A stretch of 64,000 bases of DNA from JBJXGE01 sp046154185 (GCA_046154185.1 JBJXGE010000009.1:1-64000), one strand, 5' to 3'. Shown: positions 17,837 through 28,334, numbered from the stretch's first letter. A program made the numbers and translations. The notes: generated by a model from the letters alone, not told the origin.

Positions 17837-20289
17837 ATTTCCTCGCGCATTTATCTTCGCCGCAGAGGCGGCTGAGTTCGCGTGCGGCCGTCGTGCTGGT
17901 CGGCGGTTGGCTCGTGCTGTTTGGGTCAGCGCGCGGCGCTGTCGTCGCGCAAGAAGTCGATGACGAGATTCGATTACTCGACACCATTCGGCTGAAAAAC
18001 GGTAATGAGTTTCAAGGTGTCATCTTGAGCGAGGATCCGTATCGCGTCGAGTTTCAACGTCGAACTGGGCTGCAAGCAACGGGCGGCCCGATCATCACGT
18101 ACAACCGCGACGACATCGCCGCGATCGTCCCTCACAACTGGCCGCGCGACATTTACGTGCGCAAGGCGCGCGTGACCAAGGCGCACGACGCGGGCGGACA
18201 ACATGAGCTCGCGCGTTGGTGTCATGCCACTTGCCAAGATCCGAAGATTCCCGACGACCAAAGACTTTGGGATGAAGCGCGGAAGCACTTCGAGCTGGCG
18301 ACCGCGATCGATCCGATGTTGCCGACGGCTTACCAAGCGCTCCTTGAGCTCTACGCGCGGACTCCGGATTCCCAAAAGACGATGGATCAACACAACGCCG
18401 AGATGGGCGTCTACCTGCGCGGCTTGCGCGCGGGCATCTCAATTCCGGAACTCGCGTTTCGCGCCGCGCGCGTGCTCGAAGCGCTCGGCGAGCCGGAAGG
18501 CGCGTCACTCATGCTCGAGCGGCTACTCGCCAACGCGTCGGCTTTGGAGCTCGCTTTGCGGGAAGCGGTCGAAACCGAATACGTGCGACTCCTCGAGGCG
18601 ACCGGTCGGCGCGCGGACGCACAGGAGTTCATGAAGGTGATCGGTCAGCGCGGTGGCGACACCTCGGTTGACCTGCTTCTCATCAAACTGAATTGGCTCC
18701 TGGAATCCATGGCGCAGGGCGACGCCACTGCTGCGGCAGCGATCGACGAAACGGCCGCGGCGGTCCTAAAGCTCGACCCGGAAAGCGGTCGGGCGTTCCT
18801 GCTCCGCGGCACGCGCCACATGCTCGCCGGCGACTACGACCGTGCGGCGCAGGATTTCACTCAAGCGATTCAACAAGGCATGGTCAGCGCTGAGCCGATT
18901 CTGACGGTGGTTCTCAATTACGCGCTGTCCGGGTTCGGCAAGAAAGCGCTCGAGATGCTAGGGAGTGTTTCGACTCACAACGTGCCGGAACAACAAATCA
19001 ACCAACAGCTCGTGCGCGCGTACTTGCTCGAGAATAGCGGCGATCTGAAGAACGCCTGGGATCTCATCCGCCAGTCCGCGACTGCCGAACTCACGACTTG
19101 GCAAGCGCGCATCGTCTACTTGCAAGCGCTCGATCGGTTTGAGCCGTCTGCGTCGTTCGATGCGCTCGTTGGCGCGTTCCTGAAAGACTATGCGCAAAAC
19201 CCCGTCGCCTTCGCGGAGTGCGCGCTGCTCATGGGAGATCGCGCGTTGCGCGTCGGCGACGGCGCGCGGGCGCGTCGTTGGATCGACTATGCGGCGAGCG
19301 TGCTGCCGCTCGACATCGAATTAGCGCTGCGCCTCGGTCACGCGCAACTTCTCGAGGGTGGCGATCTCGAGCGCGCCCGCCAAGTCCTGGAAGACGCGCT
19401 GCGGCGCGATAACAAGAACCTCGACGTTCGGAATGCGCTCGGCTGCCTCGAATATCGCGCTGGCAATCTCGAACTGGCGCGCGCGCAGTTTGACAAAGTG
19501 CTCGCGGGTTTTGACAAGGCGGCGCTCGAAGCGGCGGAGCCGCAGCCGGCGCTCGCTTACGCGCTCGCCAGCCGCGCCCAGATCGAAGCGACCTTGACCG
19601 AGGAGCTGTGGCGCGACGACTTCGAGCGGGAGAACGCGAAGAAACTGCTCAACAACTGGGTCGACGCGATGAGCTACGGCGTCGAGCTCGGTATTCGTGG
19701 CGGCGCCGCTGCGTTTCAAGGCACGCAGAAATTTGAGGCCGACGCATTGACGATGTTCCACCGGACGTTTGACGGCGAGTTGCCGGTGCGGCGGGTGCGC
19801 GCGCGATTCAAACTCGTGAGCGGCATGGACCGGGCGCGCGTCGCGCTGCGTTGCGAGGATGCGCAGGGCGTCGAGGGGCTGGTCTTTTATCGCGATCTCG
19901 ACGGCGTTATGTGTTTTGCGCTCAACAGCCGTGACAAAAGTGAATCGTTTCGGCCGGCGGAAACCGCTGCGGTCGCAGTGCCGGCAGAGTCGACCGCGGC
20001 GTCGGCCGAGCGCCGGGACGATCCGTTTAAGCTCCAGCGCGTGGTGTGGCCGCTCGACGGCCATCCGCATCGGCTCGAGATCCGGGCGACGGGTGAAACC
20101 GGTGTGGCGGAACTCTACTTCGACGATGAACGCGTCGCGAGCAACGTGCGCGTGCCGATTCGCGCGCGCGGACAATTGCGCGTCGGCGTTTCCGGCCAGG
20201 CGGAACTCGGTGTGAATTATGATTTCGAAGTGCTCGATTTCGAGGTCTTTCGTCGCAAGGCCGTCGGTGCGAATACGCCCCGGAAATAG
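17833..20289 (+). CDS. Exported TPR-repeat protein of the pseudopilin operon
   Basis: An 818-residue protein. A signal peptide (AAVVLVGGWLVLFGSARGAVVA) is followed by a small beta-domain (IRLKNGNEFQGVILSEDPYR) like those at the start of other planctomycete TPR proteins. Many helical repeats run from about residue 120 to 580, for example ALELALREAVETEYVRLLEA and RARRWIDYAASVLPLDIELA. The C-terminal 200 residues look like a concanavalin/LamG-type sandwich (HPHRLEIRATGETGVAELYF). GTG start overlaps the previous stop. A periplasmic scaffold or pilotin-like role for the secretion machine is plausible, because it is embedded between platform and pseudopilin genes, but no specific homologue is recognised. 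Confidence 0.75.
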   Translation: MNFLAHLSSPQRRLSSRAAVVLVGGWLVLFGSARGAVVAQEVDDEIRLLDTIRLKNGNEFQGVILSEDPYRVEFQRRTGLQATGGPIITYNRDDIAAIVPHNWPRDIYVRKARVTKAHDAGGQHELARWCHATCQDPKIPDDQRLWDEARKHFELATAIDPMLPTAYQALLELYARTPDSQKTMDQHNAEMGVYLRGLRAGISIPELAFRAARVLEALGEPEGASLMLERLLANASALELALREAVETEYVRLLEATGRRADAQEFMKVIGQRGGDTSVDLLLIKLNWLLESMAQGDATAAAAIDETAAAVLKLDPESGRAFLLRGTRHMLAGDYDRAAQDFTQAIQQGMVSAEPILTVVLNYALSGFGKKALEMLGSVSTHNVPEQQINQQLVRAYLLENSGDLKNAWDLIRQSATAELTTWQARIVYLQALDRFEPSASFDALVGAFLKDYAQNPVAFAECALLMGDRALRVGDGARARRWIDYAASVLPLDIELALRLGHAQLLEGGDLERARQVLEDALRRDNKNLDVRNALGCLEYRAGNLELARAQFDKVLAGFDKAALEAAEPQPALAYALASRAQIEATLTEELWRDDFERENAKKLLNNWVDAMSYGVELGIRGGAAAFQGTQKFEADALTMFHRTFDGELPVRRVRARFKLVSGMDRARVALRCEDAQGVEGLVFYRDLDGVMCFALNSRDKSESFRPAETAAVAVPAESTAASAERRDDPFKLQRVVWPLDGHPHRLEIRATGETGVAELYFDDERVASNVRVPIRARGQLRVGVSGQAELGVNYDFEVLDFEVFRRKAVGANTPRK

Positions 20290-20307
20290 GAAAGTGAGGA
20301 TCTGCGC

Positions 20308-20979
20308 ATGCAAGTGAGTCGAATGCGATGCACCGCGCCGGTGACCGAGTGGCGGCGACCGCTCATCGATTCGCGCGGCTTCACGCTCGTCGAGCTGCTG
20401 GTCGTGATCTTGATTCTGTCGATGCTCATGGCGCTTTCGATGCCGGTGTTGTCGTACGCCCGCGCGAAGCAGAAGAAGACGGTCTGTAAGAACGATATCG
20501 AGCAACTCTCGCTCGCGATCAGCAGTTACTCGACGGAGACCGGGGACTTTCCCCCATCGCGACTCGGGCGCGGTGGCAACGGCCAGAATGATGGCATCGA
20601 AAGTTTGCTCGCGCATCTCATGTCGCGCGATAACGGCGGACCATTCTTGACGGAATTGAAAGAGCAACAGCTCGAGAATCTGGATGGAGACAGTCTCACG
20701 GATGCGGCGCTGGCGAAGACTCTCGATTGGACGTTCGGCGACCTACAACTTCGCGAGTACGTCGACGTTTGGGGCAATCCCTATGTCTACTTTCACAACC
20801 GCGACTACGAGAGCACGCAAAGCGTGCAGCTCCCGCAAGCGAAGAAGATTGTCGTGAGCGCAGGGCGATCGGCGAAGACCGCGACCTTCTACTCGCCGAG
20901 CAGTTATCAGCTATGGTCGCTCGGACCGGATGGCGCGAATGCGCCTCCTAGCGACAAGGACAACATCGGCTCATGGTGA
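20308..20979 (+). CDS. gspG: Type II secretion-like major pseudopilin (GspG-like)
   Basis: A 223-residue prepilin. After a 23-residue leader comes the class III cleavage motif SRG|FTLVELLVVILILSML with the required Glu at +5 and N-terminal methylation-type Phe. The rest contains the GspG-like C-terminal pattern (YSTETGDFPPSRLG, DVWGNPYVYF, SPSSYQLWSLGPDG). This WGNPY...S.GPDG region in GspG binds calcium. It is longer than typical GspG (about 140 residues) because of an insertion around GIESLLAHLMSRDNGGPFL. The start has GAGGA seven bases upstream. First of five consecutive pseudopilin genes. Confidence 0.9.
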   Translation: MQVSRMRCTAPVTEWRRPLIDSRGFTLVELLVVILILSMLMALSMPVLSYARAKQKKTVCKNDIEQLSLAISSYSTETGDFPPSRLGRGGNGQNDGIESLLAHLMSRDNGGPFLTELKEQQLENLDGDSLTDAALAKTLDWTFGDLQLREYVDVWGNPYVYFHNRDYESTQSVQLPQAKKIVVSAGRSAKTATFYSPSSYQLWSLGPDGANAPPSDKDNIGSW

Positions 20980-22418
20980 TCGACGTCACGCGATCGGCGG
21001 GAAGCCACGGCGTTGCGGCCGGCAAATTTGCCGCGTCGCGCGCGCGGTTGCGTGGCGTGACGCTGATCGAGTTGTTGACGGTGTTGGCGATCATGACGAG
21101 TTTGCTCGGCATCTCCGTGACCGTGTACCGCAAGGCCGCGAAGACGCACGCGTTGCCGGCGGCGGTCACGCAAGTGTCGAGTATCGTGCGAGCGGCGCGT
21201 AATTTTTCGCTCACGTCGAGTTTGCCGAGTCGCGTGTTTGTCGAACCGGATCAACAGCGCATCACGGCATTCGGCTACGAGGTCGTGGCAGCCTGGCACT
21301 TCGAGGATGCACCGGTGGAGACCGCGGCCAACGGTGATCTGCCGAGCGCGACCGAGCTGGTCGGCGCATTCGGTGAGCGGCTGACAGTGGCAGGCAGCTG
21401 CCAGATGGTGCGAGGCAAAATCGGCAAAGCCATCTGGTTCGCGAATGATGGTGCGGCACTGATCGCGGATCACCGGTCGCGCTATGTAGCGCCCATCGGG
21501 CTCAGTCTCGAGGCGTGGGTGCAGTTCGATCCGCCCGAGCCGCCCGACGCCGAGGCGCTCAAGCGGCGGCGCGGCGGCAAGCTCGGCGAATGGGATGATC
21601 CGCGCCGCGAAGAGCAGTACGCGATCATTTCGAAAGAAGACAGCTACGAACTTGGGTTGCTCGGCGATGGCGCAGTCTACCTGCAGCTCGGCGATCCGAA
21701 GGATGAGAAGACCAGTTACCACGTTTATACGCGCGGTCGCTGCGTGCTCCCCGGTCGCTGGGCCCATGTGCGCGGCAGCTTCGATGGTTTCGGCATTACA
21801 GTGGAAGTCGATGGCATCGAAGTCGAGTGGATTCCGCGTACCTATCAACTCATCGACGAGCGGGATTGGCCGGTGCCACCCACGCGGCTGAGCGGCAGCG
21901 AGAGCTATCTCAGTATCAGCCATCCCGAACGCATGTTTCTCGGTGCGATCGACGAACCGAAGGTGCGAGTGGCGATCGAGCCGCGCAGTTACGTGTTACC
22001 GACTGGAGTGCACTTCCTCGGCTTGAAACGGCAAGTCATCCGCTTCGATACGCGCGGCAGTCTTGATCCCCTCTATCACACGCGACCCGAAGTGATTCAA
22101 GTTGGTGACGAGCCGCGGGCGAAACCGGAAGTGACCGGCATGGCTCCGGGCCGGACCGCGGTGATGGCGGAAGTCAAAGACGAATCGGCGAGCCGTCCGA
22201 CCAGCGACGAAGTCGGTGATCCGCTGAAGGCGCTGATCGAGTACTACGGGAAGAACGCCGAAGGCGAGATCGATGTGGTTTCCGAGCGTAGCGATGGCCA
22301 ACTCATCGACGGTGCTGGGGGAGAGACCAATACATCCACCACGCCGAACGCGGGCGCGAAACAACCCGGCCGCGTGCAGAACGTGATCATCGACTTGACA
22401 GGTTCGATCCGCGGTTGA
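20973..22418 (+). CDS. GspH-like pseudopilin carrying a LamG-type domain
   Basis: A 481-residue prepilin with the motif LRG|VTLIELLTVLAIMTSLLG (Glu at +5). Typical GspH proteins are near 170 residues. Here a long insertion resembles a LamG/concanavalin-fold domain: AAWHFEDAPVE, GKAIWFANDGAALIADHRSR, GLSLEAWVQFDPPE, RWAHVRGSFDGFGITVEVDG. After it the GspH-like end resumes weakly (PTGVHFLGLKRQVIRFDTRG...). The start overlaps the GspG gene by 7 bp; GTG at 20976 is an alternative. Presence of a ligand-binding fold inside a pseudopilin suggests that the pseudopilus tip carries binding domains (inference). Confidence 0.82.
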   Translation: MVIDVTRSAGSHGVAAGKFAASRARLRGVTLIELLTVLAIMTSLLGISVTVYRKAAKTHALPAAVTQVSSIVRAARNFSLTSSLPSRVFVEPDQQRITAFGYEVVAAWHFEDAPVETAANGDLPSATELVGAFGERLTVAGSCQMVRGKIGKAIWFANDGAALIADHRSRYVAPIGLSLEAWVQFDPPEPPDAEALKRRRGGKLGEWDDPRREEQYAIISKEDSYELGLLGDGAVYLQLGDPKDEKTSYHVYTRGRCVLPGRWAHVRGSFDGFGITVEVDGIEVEWIPRTYQLIDERDWPVPPTRLSGSESYLSISHPERMFLGAIDEPKVRVAIEPRSYVLPTGVHFLGLKRQVIRFDTRGSLDPLYHTRPEVIQVGDEPRAKPEVTGMAPGRTAVMAEVKDESASRPTSDEVGDPLKALIEYYGKNAEGEIDVVSERSDGQLIDGAGGETNTSTTPNAGAKQPGRVQNVIIDLTGSIRG

Positions 22419-22481
22419 GTTGCGCGCGCTTCCCCTCCAAGGTCGCGAGCCGCAAGAATTGAGCGAGAGGCTGAGTCAGAA

Positions 22482-25400
22482 ATGAGTGAACCCAGTTTGA
22501 TCCGCGTGAAACCGTGCCTCGACTCAGTAGCTGAATCCTCCCGCGGCGTGGCGTTGTTGATGGTGCTGCTCGTGTTGGCGGCGCTCGTCATCATCGGAAC
22601 GCCGTTTGTCGTGTCCATGAAGATTCAGGAGCAGGGTTCCGCGCACCACGCGGCGAGCGAACGCGCTCGACTCGCGCAGTTTTCAGTCCGCAATCACGCA
22701 GTCGCCGAGCTCTACAAGACTCATCCCCAACGCGAAAGCGGCGAATTCGAAGTGGCGGCGGGCAATCGTGAGCGCGCCGCGCGATACAGCGATATCGTCG
22801 TGCCAAACGGCAAGGTCGATGAGTATGAGGAACTCGATATTGAAGTGAAAAGCCAGTTGCCGATCCAGTCGCTCGGCGGCGAGGAGACCAACGAGAATTA
22901 TGTTCTGCAAGACGTGAAGCAACGCGTGTCGGATGTCGCGGTCGAGGACGAGCAAGGCAAGATAAACCTCAACTCGGCGTCGCCGACGATGCTCGGTAGT
23001 TTGTTCGGCGCGAGCCACCTGTCGAAGACCATCGGCTACGACGACAACCTGACCGAATTGCCACTGGAGAGTACCGAGCCATTCATTGTCGACAACAACG
23101 GCGAAACGATCGACGGTGTCGTGGTGATCTTCAATCCGGGGCTCTTCACCATGGAGGCCGTGTCTTACACGGGCAAGACTGACACGCATTTGACGGGTTG
23201 TTTTCGTGGCGCCTACATGTCGGGGACCTGGCCCCAACAGGTTGGATTTCCAGTGTTCGATCTGCGCGGCATCAAACTTTATCTGCATAGAATCTACGAC
23301 TTGTCGGACAACGAGCTCCGAACCTATCGCACAACACAGGGCGTGCGGGAAATCGCGGACTGGTCGATGGTGCCGTATTTTCTCAAAACGCTTGCGCTCG
23401 TCGGGCTCAATCTTCGCAACATGGACGAGTACGGACTGACGCCGGCAATGCTCGCGCGTGCTGGATTCGACAAGTTGCTCCTCGACCGCAAGGACGACGC
23501 GCCGGTCGACGAGGGGGAGCATCGGCGTGCGCGGGACGCGATCACGAAGCTCGGCGTGCCGTCGGAAGCCATCGATTTGCTGGAGCAGGCGCGCGGCAAG
23601 GCCGCGGTCATCGAGATTGCAAAGTACGCGAAAGACGCCGGTGTCGAACGTGCGCAAGGGCAGCTCTTCTCGGCGTTCTTCGAGTCGACGATCAAGAAGG
23701 AGCTCACGAAGCTCCGCAGTCATAGCCAGAAGTATTTCCCGAAGGCCATCGAGAGCTTCAAGTTCCTCTATGATCAGCCAGGGCTCGAGACCATCACAGC
23801 CCGCAACTATGAAGACATCCGCCATCTGATCACGACGACATCCAGCATTCCGGAAGAGTGGAGCGAAGAGCAACTCGTGCTCGGCAATGTCGAGAACAAT
23901 CCGCTTTTGGGATTGCCCGTGTTGCCGGTCGCGCACATGGACTGGTTCAACGCCGGTACGGTCGTGCGTATTCGCAGCCTGAAAGATCCCGCGAAGAGCG
24001 AGTACAGCGTCGTCGGCGCCGGCTTGCCGACGCGAGGCGGCGGAGTGAGATCTCGCAGCACGACGCCAGGCCCGTTCGGGCGCGGCGGCATCATTTTGCG
24101 CGAGCCGCTCAAGCACAAATACACCGAACAGGAAGCGGTTATCAGCGCGCGGTTGCGGCACCCGATCAATATCAACACCGCGGCAATTCCGGTCCTGGTC
24201 GCGGTCTTCACCGGGTTGCGTTCGTTTGCGGCCGTCACGGCGCCGCCGGATCGCGATCCGCCGCGCGTCACGGCGACCGAGGCGCGGCGGCTCGCGGCGT
24301 TCCTACGCGAGAACCTGCCGATAGCGGGGTTCGATCACTTTCGGCGCTTGATCGAAGAGGCGGCTGGGGCGAAGCTCATCGATGACGAGGACTTGCCGGT
24401 CGTGCTCTTGAACGCGATCAACTCGAACCATCCATCGCTCGGTGTTTCGACGACGAGTTTTTGTTACACGTCCGGAAATGTCTACACGATTGAGTCCGCC
24501 GGCATGGTGAACGCGTCGTCGGGGCTCGAACTCGCCGCGGCGCGCGTGCGCGAGATCATCGAAGTATCGCCGCCGGAGCTGCTCACGCATCGCATTCAAA
24601 GCCAGGACGATTGGGTGTTTCGCCTCTTTCACGGTTCCAATGTGCAGTCGCTCTACGACCCGGACCGGTGGAATAACACAACCGTCAGCAGCTATTTGGC
24701 CGGCCGCGAGGGCAATCTCATGATCACTGGGCCGGAAGTGTTGCAGCAGGGAATTCGCGTCAAAGGACCGCATCAGTTCCAAGGTTCGCTGAAGGCGCTG
24801 ACGACCCAGATCAAGGCGAATCAACAACAGCACAATGGTTTCGCCGCCAGCACATTTGGACCGGTCGAGCATTTCGACGCGACGCTTGAGGGGCTAGAGC
24901 TGAGCGCGCTCGAGGGACATCGGGTCGCGACCATTCAACAAGCGCCGCAAGGCGGCTTCGGCGCTGGCAACCCGACGACCCAAGTCGAGGATCTCATCAC
25001 ACTCCCGGGCAGCCTGGAGTTCTGGATGCGACCGCGTTGGGGGGTGCGCACGGCCGATCGCACGTTTTTCGACACGCTGGCCGATCCGAGTCAGCCGACT
25101 CGCAATCGCATTCTCATGTACTTCGATGCTGCGCAGCAGGAGATCGTGTTTCGCATCATGGATGACACCTACATGCCACCGGGTCTCGCGCCGATCTCGG
25201 TCGTGAGCGGCGCGGAGATTCGGCATCCCATTACGCCACAGACTTTCGCCGACGATACGTGGTACCACATTCGTGCGACGTGGGGATCGACGACGCCCGG
25301 TGACCAACGGTTGATGATCGACCACCGGCCGGTCGGGCGCGATATGTGGACGACGTCGCTTGCGGCGCGACTGCCGGCGATCGGGATGAAATTTACGTTG

Positions 25401-28334
25401 CGTGACGCCGACGTCGCCGACCGCTACCCGCGCACGGGCGCGTTGATGATCGGTGGCGAGGTCGTCGAATACGAGCGGCGAGACGGCACGACGTTTGAAG
25501 TGCGTCAGGCCGATCCGATGAAGGGGACGCCCGCTGGTCGCGGCGCGCGCGGCTCGACGCGTCAGGAACATCCGGCCAAGACTCCCGTGCGGCTCTTCGG
25601 CTATTCGTCCGATTTGATGCACTCCGATCCCACCGTGACCACCGTTTTCGATCCGCTCGGCAACGTGACGCCCTACGATCTCGGCGACGTCATGCTGGTC
25701 GGCAACGGTGGCGCCCGCACCAAACACCTCGTGCGCGCGACGCAAGTGTGGGATCGAATCAATTTGCGGTTGCAGAAGACGAACTTCGCGCGACTCCAAG
25801 CACAGGATCCGACCGCGCCCCCCGGCAGCATAGCGAGTTTCGTCCCCTACATGGTCCAACCGGGTGATTCCGCGATTCGCGTGGCAGTGGATGTGTTGCA
25901 GGCCGATCCCGCGACGCTTGGATTTCCGATCGAAGGCGGCTATCTCCAACTCGTCAGTTACCAACAGACGCCGCTGAGCGGGTTTACCGTCCTTCATGTC
26001 TGGCAGCACTTCGAGTACGTGAAGTACGCCGGATTGAGACCCGTGCCCGGTAGTGCCGGGCTCGTGTACGAGTTTTTTGGCCTCGGCCGGCGCATGCTCG
26101 GCACGACTTCGGCCACCAACCTAATCGTCGATGGTCCGGTGCGCGGCACGACGGTGTACGCGGTTTCGATCGAGACGGCGAGCAGTGACCTCGATCTGCA
26201 TTATCCGTCGAGCGGTGTCGTGCAACTCGATCGTTCTTTCGTGCCCAACGCGTCGGCGACCGGTACGCAACCCGGGGTGCCGTTACCGGAAGTGGAATGG
26301 ATCTATTACGCGCGCATTGCCGAGGGCCGCTTCTTCATCGCCGATCCGTTCAACAACCGCCGCATGTTTCGTGGGTTTAGCGGCGAGACGAGCTTTTACC
26401 GCGATCCAGATGACTGGACTTCCTTCGGTCGAGCGCGCTTTGATCCGAATTCCGTCATGGACCACCCGGAGGATCAAGAGGTGTTTCCAGTGCTGCGCGT
26501 CGCGAGTCCGACGATCGGCGTCGATGACTACGTTTTCATCGGCGACAGTCACGGCCCGTCGCAATTCCGCGCGTTTGAGCCGCAACCGAATCGAGTGCGG
26601 ATCGCGCGACCGTTTGGTTCCGGCGTGTACGCGAGCTTCTATCGCCAGTTCACGAATCCCTACTTCGTGCGCGGCAACCCGAAGATCAAGATGTTCCCGA
26701 GCGGCGAATTGCCCGTGCGTTCGAGCCAGGCGATCATCGTCGGCGCCACCGCGGGCGCTGCGCCAGGCGGTCCACTCGAAGCCACGGTGGATGAGATCCG
26801 CTTATCGCGCGCTCGTTTCACCGACGTCGACTACTTCCCATTCCCGTTCGCCAATGGACGACTCACGCGCGATGTCGCGCCGCAGCCGCCGGGGGCGCAG
26901 GACAGTTTTGAGCGCAAGTTGCTGCGCACGTATTACGACGATGGCGCGAGCGTCGATGCCAGCGGCGTGATCGACAAGTTCCTTTTGCTCGGACGCGGCC
27001 GTATCAACGCGTACGAAGGGAATGGCGCTATTTGGCGGCAACTCGATCCCGGCTATCCGCGGAGTTTCGGTCTCGGCAAAGACCAGGGGCTGTGTTCGAT
27101 CGGCGGCGAGTTGCTGCACTACAGTTTTCAACCGGGTGCGGTCGAGGATCTCGCGACAGTGCGCATTCTCCAAGAGTTGCCGTCCGACCTGGCGTTTCTC
27201 TATGAGCAGCCGGACGTCGATGGCAACTGGCCGGTTCGCAACGTCTACCGCGACTTGCGCACCGAAGTGTGGCCAGAGATCAGAGTCAACATTCTGCAGG
27301 GCACGTTGCCGCCGCGGGACGGATTCATTGAGATCACGACCAGCGAACTCAAGGAAGTCATTTACTACGAGATCTTCACGGGCACGGCGCTGCGCAATTG
27401 TCTGCGCGGTCAACTCGGCACGCAGGTGGGCTCTTACGCGTTTACGACTTACCAGTTTAATCGCCAAGGTGGTTACACAGTTACCGAGAATCTAATCCTC
27501 GCCCGCGTGCTTCCGCGGCGCGAAGTGGATCTCTTGCGGCGCCAATTCCTCGGCACGACGGCGCCGGAAATCGTCAACTTGACGCAATCGCCGATTCTGC
27601 CGCTCGCGGAACTCGCAGTGACGACGAGTGTCGGCACGTTGACGGACGCGATGCTACAGGTGGAGTCGGTGCGCGACTTCCCGACCGGCGCCGGGTACTT
27701 GCTGCGCGATCTCGGTGTCGGCGCCGCCACGGGCTTGAGTCCGGTGGAGATCCTCGGCTACACCGCCAAGGAGGGCGACAACTTCTTCGCACGCGCGCGC
27801 GATGATCGCACTGGCTCCGGACTGTTCCGCGAGCGTTACGGAACCGTCGGCGACACCGATCTCGTCGCCGGCGAAACATTGGTCGAGTTTCCGGTGCGCT
27901 ACCATGATCACTATCAACCGCGTGTCGAAAGCACCGATCTCATGTACTGGCAGCGCACGATTCGCGTGCCCGGCGCGCACTGGGAGCGAGTGCGCTGGCA
28001 GGCCGAAGAGATGCGCAATCGGACCTTCGACACGGAAGTGCGAGTGGTCGCGCGACTCGATGGCGTTCCCGATTGGGACGCGGAGCCGACCAACAAGCCG
28101 GGCGGACTCTATCTTTTCACGGAGTCGGATGGCCGTAACGAGATCCAGCAGTCGGGCGAGACTCTCGAGTTGCGCATTTACTACCGTTACCTGCCAGGTT
28201 CTTACGGACAGAACGCTGCCGTCGCTGGCGGCGGCTGGAACGATAGTTGGAAACACGCGCCGACCTTGACCTCGCTCGAAATCGACTACCGCAAACCGTG
28301 GCGCGTGCTCCACCGGGAAGACTTGCCGCATTGA
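22482..28334 (+). CDS. Giant GspK-like minor pseudopilin (1950 residues)
   Basis: The N-terminus is a prepilin (SRG|VALLMVLLVLAALVIIG) lacking Glu at +5, as expected for the tip pseudopilin GspK. Two GspK-type helix-hairpin-helix landmarks are visible, KINLNSASPTMLGSLFG near residue 165 and NINTAAIPVLVAVFTGLR near 565. Ordinary GspK has about 330 residues; here some 1300 extra follow. They include a LamG-like sandwich (SLEFWMRPRWG, YHIRATWGST) and several short beta-rich modules of the form IGGEVVEY...RGARGST...H...P. The frame is intact throughout. It probably caps the pseudopilus and exposes large binding domains. The TGA stop overlaps the TTG start of the next gene. Confidence 0.82.
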   Translation: MSEPSLIRVKPCLDSVAESSRGVALLMVLLVLAALVIIGTPFVVSMKIQEQGSAHHAASERARLAQFSVRNHAVAELYKTHPQRESGEFEVAAGNRERAARYSDIVVPNGKVDEYEELDIEVKSQLPIQSLGGEETNENYVLQDVKQRVSDVAVEDEQGKINLNSASPTMLGSLFGASHLSKTIGYDDNLTELPLESTEPFIVDNNGETIDGVVVIFNPGLFTMEAVSYTGKTDTHLTGCFRGAYMSGTWPQQVGFPVFDLRGIKLYLHRIYDLSDNELRTYRTTQGVREIADWSMVPYFLKTLALVGLNLRNMDEYGLTPAMLARAGFDKLLLDRKDDAPVDEGEHRRARDAITKLGVPSEAIDLLEQARGKAAVIEIAKYAKDAGVERAQGQLFSAFFESTIKKELTKLRSHSQKYFPKAIESFKFLYDQPGLETITARNYEDIRHLITTTSSIPEEWSEEQLVLGNVENNPLLGLPVLPVAHMDWFNAGTVVRIRSLKDPAKSEYSVVGAGLPTRGGGVRSRSTTPGPFGRGGIILREPLKHKYTEQEAVISARLRHPININTAAIPVLVAVFTGLRSFAAVTAPPDRDPPRVTATEARRLAAFLRENLPIAGFDHFRRLIEEAAGAKLIDDEDLPVVLLNAINSNHPSLGVSTTSFCYTSGNVYTIESAGMVNASSGLELAAARVREIIEVSPPELLTHRIQSQDDWVFRLFHGSNVQSLYDPDRWNNTTVSSYLAGREGNLMITGPEVLQQGIRVKGPHQFQGSLKALTTQIKANQQQHNGFAASTFGPVEHFDATLEGLELSALEGHRVATIQQAPQGGFGAGNPTTQVEDLITLPGSLEFWMRPRWGVRTADRTFFDTLADPSQPTRNRILMYFDAAQQEIVFRIMDDTYMPPGLAPISVVSGAEIRHPITPQTFADDTWYHIRATWGSTTPGDQRLMIDHRPVGRDMWTTSLAARLPAIGMKFTLRDADVADRYPRTGALMIGGEVVEYERRDGTTFEVRQADPMKGTPAGRGARGSTRQEHPAKTPVRLFGYSSDLMHSDPTVTTVFDPLGNVTPYDLGDVMLVGNGGARTKHLVRATQVWDRINLRLQKTNFARLQAQDPTAPPGSIASFVPYMVQPGDSAIRVAVDVLQADPATLGFPIEGGYLQLVSYQQTPLSGFTVLHVWQHFEYVKYAGLRPVPGSAGLVYEFFGLGRRMLGTTSATNLIVDGPVRGTTVYAVSIETASSDLDLHYPSSGVVQLDRSFVPNASATGTQPGVPLPEVEWIYYARIAEGRFFIADPFNNRRMFRGFSGETSFYRDPDDWTSFGRARFDPNSVMDHPEDQEVFPVLRVASPTIGVDDYVFIGDSHGPSQFRAFEPQPNRVRIARPFGSGVYASFYRQFTNPYFVRGNPKIKMFPSGELPVRSSQAIIVGATAGAAPGGPLEATVDEIRLSRARFTDVDYFPFPFANGRLTRDVAPQPPGAQDSFERKLLRTYYDDGASVDASGVIDKFLLLGRGRINAYEGNGAIWRQLDPGYPRSFGLGKDQGLCSIGGELLHYSFQPGAVEDLATVRILQELPSDLAFLYEQPDVDGNWPVRNVYRDLRTEVWPEIRVNILQGTLPPRDGFIEITTSELKEVIYYEIFTGTALRNCLRGQLGTQVGSYAFTTYQFNRQGGYTVTENLILARVLPRREVDLLRRQFLGTTAPEIVNLTQSPILPLAELAVTTSVGTLTDAMLQVESVRDFPTGAGYLLRDLGVGAATGLSPVEILGYTAKEGDNFFARARDDRTGSGLFRERYGTVGDTDLVAGETLVEFPVRYHDHYQPRVESTDLMYWQRTIRVPGAHWERVRWQAEEMRNRTFDTEVRVVARLDGVPDWDAEPTNKPGGLYLFTESDGRNEIQQSGETLELRIYYRYLPGSYGQNAAVAGGGWNDSWKHAPTLTSLEIDYRKPWRVLHREDLPH

